Positions 33,358 to 41,264 of a stretch of DNA of 57,301 bases are shown here, piece by piece. The notes under the pieces are model-generated. The model saw only the letters and a list, made by a program, of their open reading frames with translations. It made no database searches and had not been told where the DNA came from. The stretch is from positions 1-57,301 of the forward strand of contig CANOBK010000010.1 of the NCBI GenBank assembly GCA_947564265.1, read 5' to 3'. The stretch is from an uncultured Caryophanales bacterium (GTDB lineage Bacteria; Bacillota_I; Bacilli_A; RF39; UBA660). Made by a program: the position numbers and the translations under genes. Every line of letters begins with the position of its first letter. Position 1 is the first letter of the stretch.

Positions 33358-34578
33358 ATGAAAATTAAGATTGGTGTTATTTTTGGAGGAGAAAGTGTTG
33401 AACATGAAGTTAGCATTATCTCTGCCATCCAAGCAATGAATAAGATGGATGGAGAAAAATATGATATTGTACCAATTTATATTACAAAGGATAGACAATG
33501 GTTTACAGGAGAAGCCTTAAGAGATATTGAGACATTTCAAGATATTGATTTAATTAAAAGGTACTGCAAAAATATTGTACTTTATGAAAAAAATGGACAT
33601 TTCTTATTACAAAATAAGAAAGGATTATTCAAAAAAACAGTGAATGAGATTGATATGGCATTTCCAATTGTTCATGGAACCAATGTAGAGGATGGCGTTT
33701 TACAGGGATATTTACAATCAATAGGCATTCCTTTTGTAGGAGTGGATGTCTATGCAGCTGTTGTAGGACAAGATAAGATTTTTATGAAACAAATCTTTGA
33801 ACAAGAAAAAATTCCAGTAGCACCTTATGTTTGGTTTTATGATACGGAATATCAAGAAAATCAGTCTGAAGTGATTTCAAGAATTGAGAAACTAAAATAC
33901 CCAGTGATTGTCAAACCTTGTACTCTTGGAAGCAGTGTCGGAATCGCTGTTGCCCATAATCAAGAGGAATTAGTGGATGCTCTAGATTCTGCTGTTACTT
34001 ATGATAGTAGAATTGTTGTAGAGAAGGTAATTGACAATTTAATGGAAGTGAATATTAGTGTACTTGGAAATTATGAAAATCAGCAGGTAAGTGCAATCGA
34101 AGAAGTAACTCCTAAAAATGATTTTTTAACTTATGCAGATAAGTATATTGGTGGTGGAAAAGCAAAAGGAAAAATACCGCCAAAATATAAAGGTGCTAGT
34201 AAAGGTATGGCAGGTGCCAGTCGAATTATTCCTGCACCACTCTCAGACAAGTTAAAGACTGAAATTGAGGAAATTGCAGTTCAAGCATTTAAGTCATTAA
34301 AATCGTCTGGTGTTGTTCGTATGGATTTTTTAGTCAATAGAAAGACAAATAAAGTTTATATTAATGAAGTAAATAATATTCCGGGTTCTTTATCATTTTA
34401 TTTGTGGTCACCACTTGGTAAAGACTATTCTGAATTACTTGATGACATGATTAATATTGGAATTAAAGACTACAAAAAAAGAACAGCAAAAGTACATTCA
34501 TTTGACACGAATATCCTAAAAGGATTTTCTGAAATGGGTGGAAGTAAAGGCATGAAAGGTGCAAAAAAATTCCATTAA
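33358..34578 (+). CDS. ddl: D-alanine--D-alanine ligase
   Basis: This is a 406-residue ATP-grasp ligase producing D-Ala-D-Ala for peptidoglycan. GVIFGGESVEHEVSIISA is the N-terminal signature. FPIVHGTNVEDGVLQGYL, PFVGVDVYAAVVGQDK, VIVKPCTLGSSVGIAVA and NEVNNIPGSLSFYLW are all present. The omega-loop region reads YADKYIGG, closer to D-Ala-D-Ala ligases than to VanA-type depsipeptide ligases. It is longer than the usual 340-370 residues because of a Gly/Lys-rich loop (GGGKAKGKIPPKYKG) and a tail ending in GGSKGMKGAKKFH. It is the last gene of the operon. Confidence 0.93.
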   Translation: MKIKIGVIFGGESVEHEVSIISAIQAMNKMDGEKYDIVPIYITKDRQWFTGEALRDIETFQDIDLIKRYCKNIVLYEKNGHFLLQNKKGLFKKTVNEIDMAFPIVHGTNVEDGVLQGYLQSIGIPFVGVDVYAAVVGQDKIFMKQIFEQEKIPVAPYVWFYDTEYQENQSEVISRIEKLKYPVIVKPCTLGSSVGIAVAHNQEELVDALDSAVTYDSRIVVEKVIDNLMEVNISVLGNYENQQVSAIEEVTPKNDFLTYADKYIGGGKAKGKIPPKYKGASKGMAGASRIIPAPLSDKLKTEIEEIAVQAFKSLKSSGVVRMDFLVNRKTNKVYINEVNNIPGSLSFYLWSPLGKDYSELLDDMINIGIKDYKKRTAKVHSFDTNILKGFSEMGGSKGMKGAKKFH

Positions 34579-34600
34579 AAAATGATTCTATTTTTGGTAA

Positions 34601-34629
34601 AAAAAGACACTGTCAAAAAGTGTCTTTTT
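34601..34629 (+). terminator. Rho-independent terminator of ddl operon
   Basis: An 11-bp stem AAAAAGACACT / AGTGTCTTTTT with a seven-base loop and T run. Confidence 0.9.
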
Positions 34630-34630
34630 C

Positions 34631-34659
34631 TTGTTTCTGCATGTTAGTTATGTTAGTAT
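34631..34659 (+). promoter_or_regulatory. Promoter TTGTTT-17-TAGTAT
   Basis: A -35 at 34631-34636 and TG-T-TAGTAT at 34651-34659, placed directly after the ddl terminator. Confidence 0.6.
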
Positions 34660-34682
34660 AGAAAACAAGGATGTGAGAATGG

Positions 34683-35213
34683 ATGAAAAAATTAATTGGA
34701 ATTTATGACAATACAGGAGTGGTACTTAGTAAAAGACCAATTAGTGTTTTTCCCGTTTACACAGATGGAAGTAATTATTTTTTTAAATGTATGTCAGAGA
34801 ATTTGAATAATTTATTAAGAATTTTACGAGGATTATCTGATAGTCGTGAAATCGAAGAAGAGATTGATGCTTATATTAATAAAGAAAATAGTTTGTATTC
34901 TAACAAATTACTTCGCTATACCGATGATTCAAATTACTGTTATTATTTGTGTTCCCCTTCAATTCAATCGATGCCAGGGTTTCATTCTGTGGAATCCTTC
35001 CCTTCTGTCAAAGCAGAAACAACCAAAGAAACATATCATATAGACACATATGCTGTGATTGATCATGGTGAGAAATTGGTGGTCGGAAGTCTAGATTATG
35101 TGAATAAAAATGTTTCTAATATTACCAATCTAAATGTAAGTAGATTATTAAAACAAGAAGAACTAATTAAAAAGGTAAATTCATTGTTAGAAATTAATAG
35201 ACTCTTTATATAA
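34683..35213 (+). CDS. Hypothetical protein
   Basis: This is a 176-residue soluble protein that I do not recognise. It starts MKKLIGIYDNTGVVLSKRPI. There is a Cys/Tyr-rich central patch (DDSNYCYYLCSPS) and a C-terminal helical region, but no catalytic motif, membrane helix or signal peptide. An out-of-frame ATG four bases earlier is not used. It is a single-gene unit between the ddl terminator and a small membrane-peptide gene. Function unknown. Confidence 0.6.
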   Translation: MKKLIGIYDNTGVVLSKRPISVFPVYTDGSNYFFKCMSENLNNLLRILRGLSDSREIEEEIDAYINKENSLYSNKLLRYTDDSNYCYYLCSPSIQSMPGFHSVESFPSVKAETTKETYHIDTYAVIDHGEKLVVGSLDYVNKNVSNITNLNVSRLLKQEELIKKVNSLLEINRLFI

Positions 35214-35218
35214 TTTTA

Positions 35219-35249
35219 TTGACAGTTCCTAAAGCTTTTATAGTATAAT
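35219..35249 (+). promoter_or_regulatory. Promoter TTGACA-19-TATAAT
   Basis: A consensus -35 (35219-35224) and a consensus -10 (35244-35249) with a long 19-bp spacer. Confidence 0.6.
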
Positions 35250-35284
35250 ATTATTAGAATAGAATACTAGAGTAGAGGGATGTT

Positions 35285-35416
35285 ATGAAATTAATAATCA
35301 GTATTTTTGGAATTATACTTTTGTTGTTTATTTATTCAATTTGTTCGGTTTCAGGAAAATGTTCTAGAACAGAGGAATTAGAAGAGATAAAAATAAAAAT
35401 AGCTAAAGGTGAGTAA
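35285..35416 (+). CDS. Small membrane peptide (43 residues)
   Basis: This short gene encodes MKLIISIFGIILLLFIYSIC followed by SVSGKCSRTEELEEIK and a Lys-rich end. The first 20 residues form a hydrophobic helix and the rest is charged, so a single-pass membrane microprotein is likely. AGAGGGATG lies just upstream of ATG 35285, and a consensus promoter lies 36-66 bases before. It could also be a cleaved or lipidated peptide, but no clean lipobox is present. Function unknown. Confidence 0.55.
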   Translation: MKLIISIFGIILLLFIYSICSVSGKCSRTEELEEIKIKIAKGE

Positions 35417-35434
35417 AAATTTATTTTAGGGTAT

Positions 35435-35462
35435 TTGCATATTTCTCTTTTTGTGTTATACT
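35435..35462 (+). promoter_or_regulatory. tRNA-Lys promoter TTGCAT-16-TATACT
   Basis: TTGCAT (35435-35440) and TG-T-TATACT (35454-35462), 20 bp before the tRNA. Confidence 0.7.
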
Positions 35463-35481
35463 AAACAAGTAATCAATTTAT

Positions 35482-35557
35482 GGGCTGTTAGCTCAGTTGG
35501 TAGAGCAACTGACTCTTAATCAGTGGGTCTAGGGTTCGAATCCCTAACAGCCCACCA
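35482..35557 (+). tRNA. tRNA-Lys (anticodon CUU)
   Basis: A full 76-nt cloverleaf with acceptor stem GGGCTGT/ACAGCCC, D arm GCTC/GAGC, anticodon stem ACTGA/TCAGT with loop CTCTTAA (anticodon CUU, reads AAG), T arm TAGGG/CCCTA with TTCGAAT loop, and encoded CCA. Confidence 0.97.
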
Positions 35558-35595
35558 TATTGATTGTTACTCGATTTTTTCGAGTTCTAAATTAA

Positions 35596-35638
35596 AAGAA
35601 AACTACTTACTTTCAAGATTAAGTGGTTTTCTTTTTTT
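35596..35638 (+). terminator. Terminator after tRNA-Lys
   Basis: A 14-bp stem (35596-35609 with 35620-35633, one wobble) is followed by seven Ts. A smaller ACTCGA/TCGAGT hairpin at 35568-35585 lies between it and the tRNA. Confidence 0.85.
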
Positions 35639-35668
35639 ATATAAAATACAAACTTAAAGGAGAGTTAT

Positions 35669-36559
35669 ATGAAAAAAATTATGGACTTTTATAAAGAAAC
35701 GAGTTGTTATACGGATTTAGGACTTTATAAAGAATTTGCTCAAAATTTGCCAGATGATATTAAGCAATTGTGCCTTTTACAAAGAATGCAAACGATTCAT
35801 CCAATTGCTTTTAAAAAGAAAGAAATTAGAAATTCTAAAAATAGTTTTTGGGGAGATATGACACAGATATCTGACACTAGGCTTTTAAGAGAAGATGATA
35901 TATTTCCAAACTCTATTAGCATGTTAGCGGAAATACTAAGAAGAAATCCTCATTATTCATTAAAACGAGAAGCGAGGGATAAAATTTATGTAACTTGTAG
36001 GGGACAAGCATTGCTTCTTGCATCGATACTAAAGACAAAGAACATTCCCGCTAGGGTGAGGAGTGGATTTGCTGAATATCCAACGGACAATGGAATTTTT
36101 TTTGATCACTGGATTACAGAGTATTATGATGATAAAAGTAAAAAGTGGAAGTTTGTAGATGCGGATTGTTGTTGTAATGATAATATTGACTTTGATATTT
36201 ATGATATTCCGCATAATAAATTTTTAACAGCAGCGGAAGTATGGTTAGCCTATAGAGAAAAACGATTGGGAACTATTAAATTAGGACATGCCTATTATGG
36301 AACTGAAGAATCTAAATTAATGGAATCTTTAACAACAGCTTTATTTTATGATTTTCATTGTTTAATGAATGATGAGATTATTTATGTTCATTATCCTAAA
36401 TACTTAAGAGATAAAGGCTTTAAACTAGATGAGGATGATTTAAAGGAGCTAGATTATTTGGCACAATTAATGTTAGACCCTAACAAAAATTTTGATTTAT
36501 TAAGGAAAATTTGGGATACTGTTTTAAAATTTAGAATCATGAGTGGTGGAACTATCTAG
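35669..36559 (+). CDS. Transglutaminase-like superfamily protein
   Basis: This is a 296-residue soluble protein with the core of the transglutaminase-like fold. The Cys is in VTCRGQALLLASILK, the His in FFDHWITEYYDD and the Asp in KFVDADCCC, in the right order and spacing for a Cys-His-Asp triad. There is no signal peptide, so it would act in the cytoplasm as a protease, amidase or cross-linker; the substrate is unknown. AAAGGAGAG precedes ATG 35669. It is a lone gene ended by a bidirectional hairpin shared with the minus-strand gene that follows. Confidence 0.75.
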   Translation: MKKIMDFYKETSCYTDLGLYKEFAQNLPDDIKQLCLLQRMQTIHPIAFKKKEIRNSKNSFWGDMTQISDTRLLREDDIFPNSISMLAEILRRNPHYSLKREARDKIYVTCRGQALLLASILKTKNIPARVRSGFAEYPTDNGIFFDHWITEYYDDKSKKWKFVDADCCCNDNIDFDIYDIPHNKFLTAAEVWLAYREKRLGTIKLGHAYYGTEESKLMESLTTALFYDFHCLMNDEIIYVHYPKYLRDKGFKLDEDDLKELDYLAQLMLDPNKNFDLLRKIWDTVLKFRIMSGGTI

Positions 36560-36568
36560 TTTATAAAG

Positions 36569-36610
36569 AAAAAGATATCTTTGAAACAATTGTTTCTTGG
36601 ATATCTTTTT
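36569..36610. terminator. Bidirectional terminator
   Basis: Outer arms AAAAAGATATC and GATATCTTTTT with an inner GAAACAATTGTTTC palindrome lie between convergent genes and can serve both strands. Confidence 0.75.
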
Positions 36611-37304
36611 ATTTTCCTAAAATCCATTCAATAATTAATTTCTTCCATTTGAAATAGTCTTCTTTTTCTAATTGAATATTTCCAATGCAATATCTTTTAT
36701 TGACAATGTGAGCACAAAAAATACATTCATGTAGATTAAAGCAGTCTTGGATAAAAAGAGAATTACTAATTTTACTAGAACAGATAACAGAATAGCTATT
36801 ACTGCATGTTCCAGAATCATATACTTGGATACAATAATTGCACTCACCACTATTTTTGCAAGCAAGCAAATATTCTCCACTTCCACATCCCTCTGTAAAA
36901 ACAATATTTTTACATCCACGACAATTGAGAGAACGGTAGGCTGAAATACATCCATAGAGGGTATCACTTTCACTAACATCTTCACAGTCATAAACCCTTT
37001 CTGTTGTTTTATAATTAATTTGATTCCAGATTTCTAGAACTTCTTCGATTGTCTCAAAGGTTTGATTCTTTCTCATCCAGCCTTTGGTTTCATCTAAGTG
37101 TTCCATATTTGTTTGTGTAATGTAGGAATTTGTCAGTTGATCTGTCCATGTTATTTCTTTGGTAGTAGAGTCTTCTACTTGGATTGGGAGTTTTATATCT
37201 TTTGTGAATCGTTCCTCAATCTCTTTTAAGGAAAATGAATTTTCTGTTCGAAAGATACTAAGAAAAATCTTTTGAATCATTTCTAAAGCCTTTTGTTCAT
37301 TCAT
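36609..37304 (-). CDS. Cysteine-rich repeat protein
   Basis: This is a 231-residue protein in which about 14 Cys fall within residues 103-208. They occur in short repeats: RVYDCEDVSESD, YGCISAYRSLNCRGCKN, EGCGSGEYLLACKNSGECNYC, DSGTCSNSY, ICSSKISNS, DCFNLHECIFC and KRYCIGN. The repeated [ND]C..V..S..[CY] pattern suggests a right-handed beta-helix or metal-binding repeat. I recall similar repeats from candidate-phyla genomes but cannot check this. The N-terminal 95 residues are helical and charged. It starts four bases after the VirB4/TraD-like ATPase, so the two form one operon. Confidence 0.65.
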   Translation of the reverse strand: MNEQKALEMIQKIFLSIFRTENSFSLKEIEERFTKDIKLPIQVEDSTTKEITWTDQLTNSYITQTNMEHLDETKGWMRKNQTFETIEEVLEIWNQINYKTTERVYDCEDVSESDTLYGCISAYRSLNCRGCKNIVFTEGCGSGEYLLACKNSGECNYCIQVYDSGTCSNSYSVICSSKISNSLFIQDCFNLHECIFCAHIVNKRYCIGNIQLEKEDYFKWKKLIIEWILGK

Positions 37305-37308
37305 AAAA

Positions 37309-39135
37309 TCACCTCACTATTCGAATGAGTATTGTTTTCATTAAGTCCATTTCTTTTAGGAAAGAGGAAATGGAAAGATGTTCAATTAGATGGGAAGAAT
37401 TTTCCTCTTTTTTCTTTTTTTCTTTTCTTTGAAAATCCATTGTTTTTCCTAAAAATGCAGGAATTAATGTTCCGTTATTTTGAATTCTTGCGATACATTC
37501 CCGATCTGCTAATTCTGTTAGTATTTGAATTTTCTTTTCTTTGGTGTTGTCTTTCATTAATTCCATTTCTAGCATATCAGACAGTAGAACTGCATCTAAT
37601 CTAGAAATCCGAAATGAAAAATAATTGACAACATTTGCAAAAATGGCATTTTTCAAATTATCACTAATTTGGTTAAAATATTGTCCTGCGAGAATGATAG
37701 ATAGTCCATATTTTCTAGCCTCTGATAATAATCTTTCTAAGATTGGATTTTCTACTACTGCAACCTCATCTACAATTAGGATTAAATGTTCTGTAAATTT
37801 CTTGGTTTGAATTACCCCTAATACTTGTTGCATTAGCAAAGAAGCAATCGTTTTCGTAATTTTATCTCCTAGTTTTGTGCGATCAAGAGAGAAGATGGTT
37901 AAAAAATTTCTTTCTAATAGACTTTCTAAACTATTGGTTTGATTCTCCTCTTGAAAAATTGGGACTAACTGCATTTCATCGATAAAAGAAATGATAGGAG
38001 AGATCGCTTCATTATAGGATTTAGACTTTAGTTCTGTAAAATCTGTTAAGAAAAATTCTACTACTTGAACAGGCAATATTTCTTCTAATTCCTGTAATAA
38101 AGAATTTCTAAATTCTAGTTCTAATAATAGCTTTCTTAAATTAGAAAATGTAAATTGGTGTCCATAAAGCAGAAGAAGGATAGCATATCGTAAGACCCGT
38201 TCTAATTTAGAATTATATTGACTTGACAATAAATTTTTAAAGAGTGAAAGTAAAAGTTCTGTCGTAGCGACAAAATCCTCTGTGTCATTTAAAAATAAAT
38301 CAATTCCTGTTTCATCAGTTTGAAAGTTAATAACTTCAGTATCATTTAACCAATTTAAATCTTTTTCTAAAGATGCATGAGGATCAATAATCATTACTTT
38401 ATATTGTGAATCTTCTCCTTGATAGGCCTGTATTTGTTCTATAAAGTAACTAATAAATTTTGATTTTCCAGTACCACTAGAACCAACAATCATCGAATGT
38501 TTATTGAAAGAAAAGTCTTTCATATTTAGATAATAATTAGAAGAAGAATAGGGAAATGGTTCTATTTCTAGTAGTGGTGTTTTTGGATTTTTAGAAAATA
38601 GATGGATTGATTTTTGTAGATTTAAATATTTCGGAAGTTTTTGATAAAAGAACCGTTGTTCTGATTTCGATGGAGATGCTAAAGTGGAAGCAGCAGTTGT
38701 GAATAATAATCTTTGTCTATAGGATTTATTTTTCTTTTGAAAGAATAGAAAAATAGAGGTAATAAACGTAGTTTGATAGATAGGAAGAAAACGAATTCTA
38801 ATACGATATAATTGTTTTCTTTTTTTTACTTTGAGAAAATCAAAAATTTCATGAGAGGATTTTCCAATTCCTAGATAGGTAGGAATCTTTCTTCTTTCTC
38901 TCTTTTGACTTCTTTTTTCACACTGCTTAAAAACAAATTCAGGAAATCCACTTAGGATTGGAGGAAGGAGAGAAGATGTTTCTAAATAATAGTGAATTTT
39001 ATTTCTTTCAAATTCTATTTCTATTTGCCATTTTCTTAAAAAACCTTGTAGTTTATGAATTTGTAGTAAGAATGATAACCAACGTTCTTTTGAAATGTTT
39101 TCTTCTGATAAAAAGAGTTCCATTCTGTTTTTCAA
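37309..39135 (-). CDS. VirB4/TraD/HerA-like P-loop ATPase
   Basis: This is a 608-residue ATPase with Walker A VGSSGTGKS (Lys224) and Walker B LILIVDEVAVV (Asp456, Glu457). A later ILAGQYFNQI segment and ANVVNYFSFRISRLDAVLLSD are typical of the conjugative coupling and VirB4-type FtsK/HerA superfamily. A basic N-terminal region of about 170 residues has one hydrophobic stretch (IYQTTFITSIFLFFQ). I place the start at the TTG at 39135, because GGGGGG lies six bases before it and no ATG is well placed; the open frame extends slightly further. No relaxase, pilus or integrase gene is nearby, so a role in conjugation is doubtful. It could move DNA or protein with the cysteine-rich partner. Confidence 0.75.
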   Translation of the reverse strand: MKNRMELFLSEENISKERWLSFLLQIHKLQGFLRKWQIEIEFERNKIHYYLETSSLLPPILSGFPEFVFKQCEKRSQKRERRKIPTYLGIGKSSHEIFDFLKVKKRKQLYRIRIRFLPIYQTTFITSIFLFFQKKNKSYRQRLLFTTAASTLASPSKSEQRFFYQKLPKYLNLQKSIHLFSKNPKTPLLEIEPFPYSSSNYYLNMKDFSFNKHSMIVGSSGTGKSKFISYFIEQIQAYQGEDSQYKVMIIDPHASLEKDLNWLNDTEVINFQTDETGIDLFLNDTEDFVATTELLLSLFKNLLSSQYNSKLERVLRYAILLLLYGHQFTFSNLRKLLLELEFRNSLLQELEEILPVQVVEFFLTDFTELKSKSYNEAISPIISFIDEMQLVPIFQEENQTNSLESLLERNFLTIFSLDRTKLGDKITKTIASLLMQQVLGVIQTKKFTEHLILIVDEVAVVENPILERLLSEARKYGLSIILAGQYFNQISDNLKNAIFANVVNYFSFRISRLDAVLLSDMLEMELMKDNTKEKKIQILTELADRECIARIQNNGTLIPAFLGKTMDFQRKEKKKKEENSSHLIEHLSISSFLKEMDLMKTILIRIVR

Positions 39136-39176
39136 ACTATCCCCCCTTTCTTGCAAAGAAGTATATCAATAAATAA

Positions 39177-39215
39177 AATAAAAAAACTGACTTTTTTCTT
39201 ACAAAATAAGTCAGT
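39177..39215 (-). terminator. Minus-strand terminator of the AraC-type gene
   Basis: On the minus strand ACTGACTT pairs with AAGTCAGT and runs into a T tract. The hairpin overlaps the stop codon at 39211. Confidence 0.8.
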
Positions 39216-40014
39216 CTTCAATCGGTACTAAAAAATCAGTAACCCCATCATGGTAATATTCTAATTCAGGGAGATCTCTTAGTCGATATTTACAACTCGG
39301 AATAAATGAGTTATAAAAGGATTGTGATAAATCTTGGATAGAGGTTGCTTCTTGATTTGGAATTCTAAAAGATAAATATCGACATTTTGGTATCGTGTAT
39401 TTTGTAAATCCTGGAATTTTGTTTTTTGACAAAACCCAATATTCAAAATTACAACTTTCAAAACGGTTTTCATAATATACCATTCCAAAATCAAATTCTC
39501 CATATGTAGGAGTATAAGTTTCATTCATCATATGGAAAAATTTAGGTGCATCGACTTTAATCGTGTCCATCGTTGTTTTAATCCCTTTTCCATACAATGT
39601 AAGTTCTGGAAGAGAAATGATATCATATTCAAACGGTTCTATTACTGGTTCTATTTCTTCAAAAAATAGTTTTGGGAACTCTTTTAATTTGGTAGTATTT
39701 CTCTTTAACTCACTAGGTTTTACACCATAAAATTTTTCAAAAGCCCTTGAAAAAGAAGTGGCATTTTCATATTGATATTTGATTGCGACATCCATTATTT
39801 TTTCTTTTTTTTCAATCAAGTCATATCCTGCCTGAGAAAGACGACGATTTCTGATATATTCTGTTAGAGTCATATTTGTTAGTAGTCGGAAGAGTCTTTG
39901 CATTGTATATTCGTTTGTTAATAACATTTGCGCAATTTTTTTAGAATCAATCTTTTCTTCTAAATGTTCTTCTATATAATCAAATACTAAGTTGAGTGAA
40001 TGATAAATATTCAA
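39211..40014 (-). CDS. AraC-family transcriptional regulator with effector-binding domain
   Basis: This is a 267-residue regulator. Residues 1-105 are an N-terminal AraC DNA-binding domain with two helix-turn-helix units (IDSKKIAQMLLTNEYTMQRL and IMDVAIKYQYENATSFSRAF) and the signature FYGVKPSELKR. The rest is a GyrI-like/AraC effector-binding domain, as in SoxS/Rob-like or BmrR ligand sensors, ending LPELEYYHDG. It is divergent from the ATP-grasp gene at 40116. Matching TGTTATAAT boxes on both strands lie in the 101-bp gap, so it may control that neighbour as well as itself. Confidence 0.88.
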   Translation of the reverse strand: MNIYHSLNLVFDYIEEHLEEKIDSKKIAQMLLTNEYTMQRLFRLLTNMTLTEYIRNRRLSQAGYDLIEKKEKIMDVAIKYQYENATSFSRAFEKFYGVKPSELKRNTTKLKEFPKLFFEEIEPVIEPFEYDIISLPELTLYGKGIKTTMDTIKVDAPKFFHMMNETYTPTYGEFDFGMVYYENRFESCNFEYWVLSKNKIPGFTKYTIPKCRYLSFRIPNQEATSIQDLSQSFYNSFIPSCKYRLRDLPELEYYHDGVTDFLVPIED

Positions 40015-40039
40015 AAAAAACCACCTCTTTTTTTCTCTT

Positions 40040-40091
40040 ATTATAACATAAATAAAAAAAGAGAAACACTTCTATTTATCTGTGTTATAAT
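40040..40091. promoter_or_regulatory. Divergent promoters with paired TGTTATAAT boxes
   Basis: On the minus strand TG-T-TATAAT covers 40040-40048 and drives the regulator. On the plus strand TG-T-TATAAT covers 40083-40091 and drives the gene at 40116. Confidence 0.75.
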
Positions 40092-40115
40092 AGTAAGAAA
40101 TGTAGGGAGGGTTTT

Positions 40116-41246
40116 ATGATTAAAGCAGGAGTTATTAGGAATTCACAACAAGTTGGATTAAAGAATAAGGAAGTTTATCCTTTTCTATTAAAACTTATGG
40201 ATGTGATGAGTGAAGAGGAAAAAAATGTTTACCATAAATTCTTAAGTCGTTCTTTAATTGTGGATGATTATCAAAATACGATTCAGTACTTTGTTCAAGT
40301 ATTAGGATATACGATCATTATTAATAAAACAGTCTATTTTCCAGAGGGGAGTAGTGTGATTGATAAAGCTGCCTATCTTAAAGCAGGATATCATTTAGAA
40401 GCATTATCCGAACAAGTCTATGAAAATGGAAAGTTTCATAAGTATCAAAGCAAAATACAAAAAGCAATTGAAAAATTAGGTTTTGAACATTCCGCTAGCG
40501 ATGAAAATTATTTGTCTTTTTGGTATCCTAAAACAAAAAATCTTGGATTTAAAACACCTGATACTATTTCTATTGATTTTACGGAGGAGGAATCTGATTT
40601 AATTAAAAGAGATCTTTTTGGGCAATTAAGTGAACAATCTATTTTGGAAAGAGTCTATCAAAAAAGAGAAAAATTAAATTTAGAGGGAGAACTATTTTTA
40701 AGATTAGATGGATTTAGTAATAAATTTAATTTTGAATCTTGTCATTTGACTAGTCTAGATGAATTATATCCAAAACTACTAATTAGTCTTAATGATTGTT
40801 GGGATAAATTAGAATGGCAAAAGGTGAATGGATTTGCATTAAGAGAATTTATCAAAGCTAAGAATCCAAGAAAGACCATTTATCATGGGTTACCTTTAAA
40901 TACAGAATTTCGAGTTTTCTATGACTTTGATACGGATAAGGTTTTAGGAATTTATAATTATTGGGACAAAGATAGATCATTTGAAAATTTAAAGGAAAAA
41001 GAAGATTTATTTAATTATTTAGAAGAGTTTGAAACTTTGGAAGAAGAATTTTATACTCTGTGGCCACTTTTAGAAGAAAAAGTATCTGAACGTTTTAAAA
41101 AGGGGAATCTAAAGGGACAATGGTCTGTAGACTTCTTATATGATGGACAAGATTTTATTCTAATTGACATGGCACATGCTGAGTGTAGTTACTATTATGA
41201 AAAAGTATTAGAAAGAAATCCACAATTAATAAAAGAATATCAATAA
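40116..41246 (+). CDS. ATP-grasp-like protein resembling the D123 family
   Basis: This is a 376-residue soluble protein. The second half has the pattern of D123/CDC123-like ATP-grasp proteins: LFLRLDGFSNKFNFESC, ALREFIKAKN, NTEFRVFYDFDTDKVLGIYN and WSVDFLYDGQDFILIDMAHAE, where acidic residues would bind metal-ATP. The first 140 residues are not recognised. The family is linked to translation-factor assembly in eukaryotes, while bacterial members have no settled role. AGGGAGGG precedes ATG 40116. It faces an AraC-type regulator. Confidence 0.6.
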   Translation: MIKAGVIRNSQQVGLKNKEVYPFLLKLMDVMSEEEKNVYHKFLSRSLIVDDYQNTIQYFVQVLGYTIIINKTVYFPEGSSVIDKAAYLKAGYHLEALSEQVYENGKFHKYQSKIQKAIEKLGFEHSASDENYLSFWYPKTKNLGFKTPDTISIDFTEEESDLIKRDLFGQLSEQSILERVYQKREKLNLEGELFLRLDGFSNKFNFESCHLTSLDELYPKLLISLNDCWDKLEWQKVNGFALREFIKAKNPRKTIYHGLPLNTEFRVFYDFDTDKVLGIYNYWDKDRSFENLKEKEDLFNYLEEFETLEEEFYTLWPLLEEKVSERFKKGNLKGQWSVDFLYDGQDFILIDMAHAECSYYYEKVLERNPQLIKEYQ

Positions 41247-41264
41247 AAACTGATATTCTTTTTT
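41231..41264. terminator. Bidirectional terminator between convergent genes
   Basis: AAAAGAATATCA pairs with TGATATTCTTTT around an eight-base loop and overlaps the ends of both genes. The terminator at 44741 shares the GAATATCA core. Confidence 0.85.

Noticed and set aside
33358-34578. VanA-like D-Ala-D-Lac ligase (vancomycin resistance)
   Set aside because: The omega-loop and active-site sequence fit ordinary Ddl, and no vanH, vanX or vanRS-like genes are adjacent.
37309-39135. An integrative conjugative element around the VirB4/TraD-like ATPase
   Set aside because: No relaxase, integrase, coupling partner or pilus genes are present within the window; a single ATPase is not enough.
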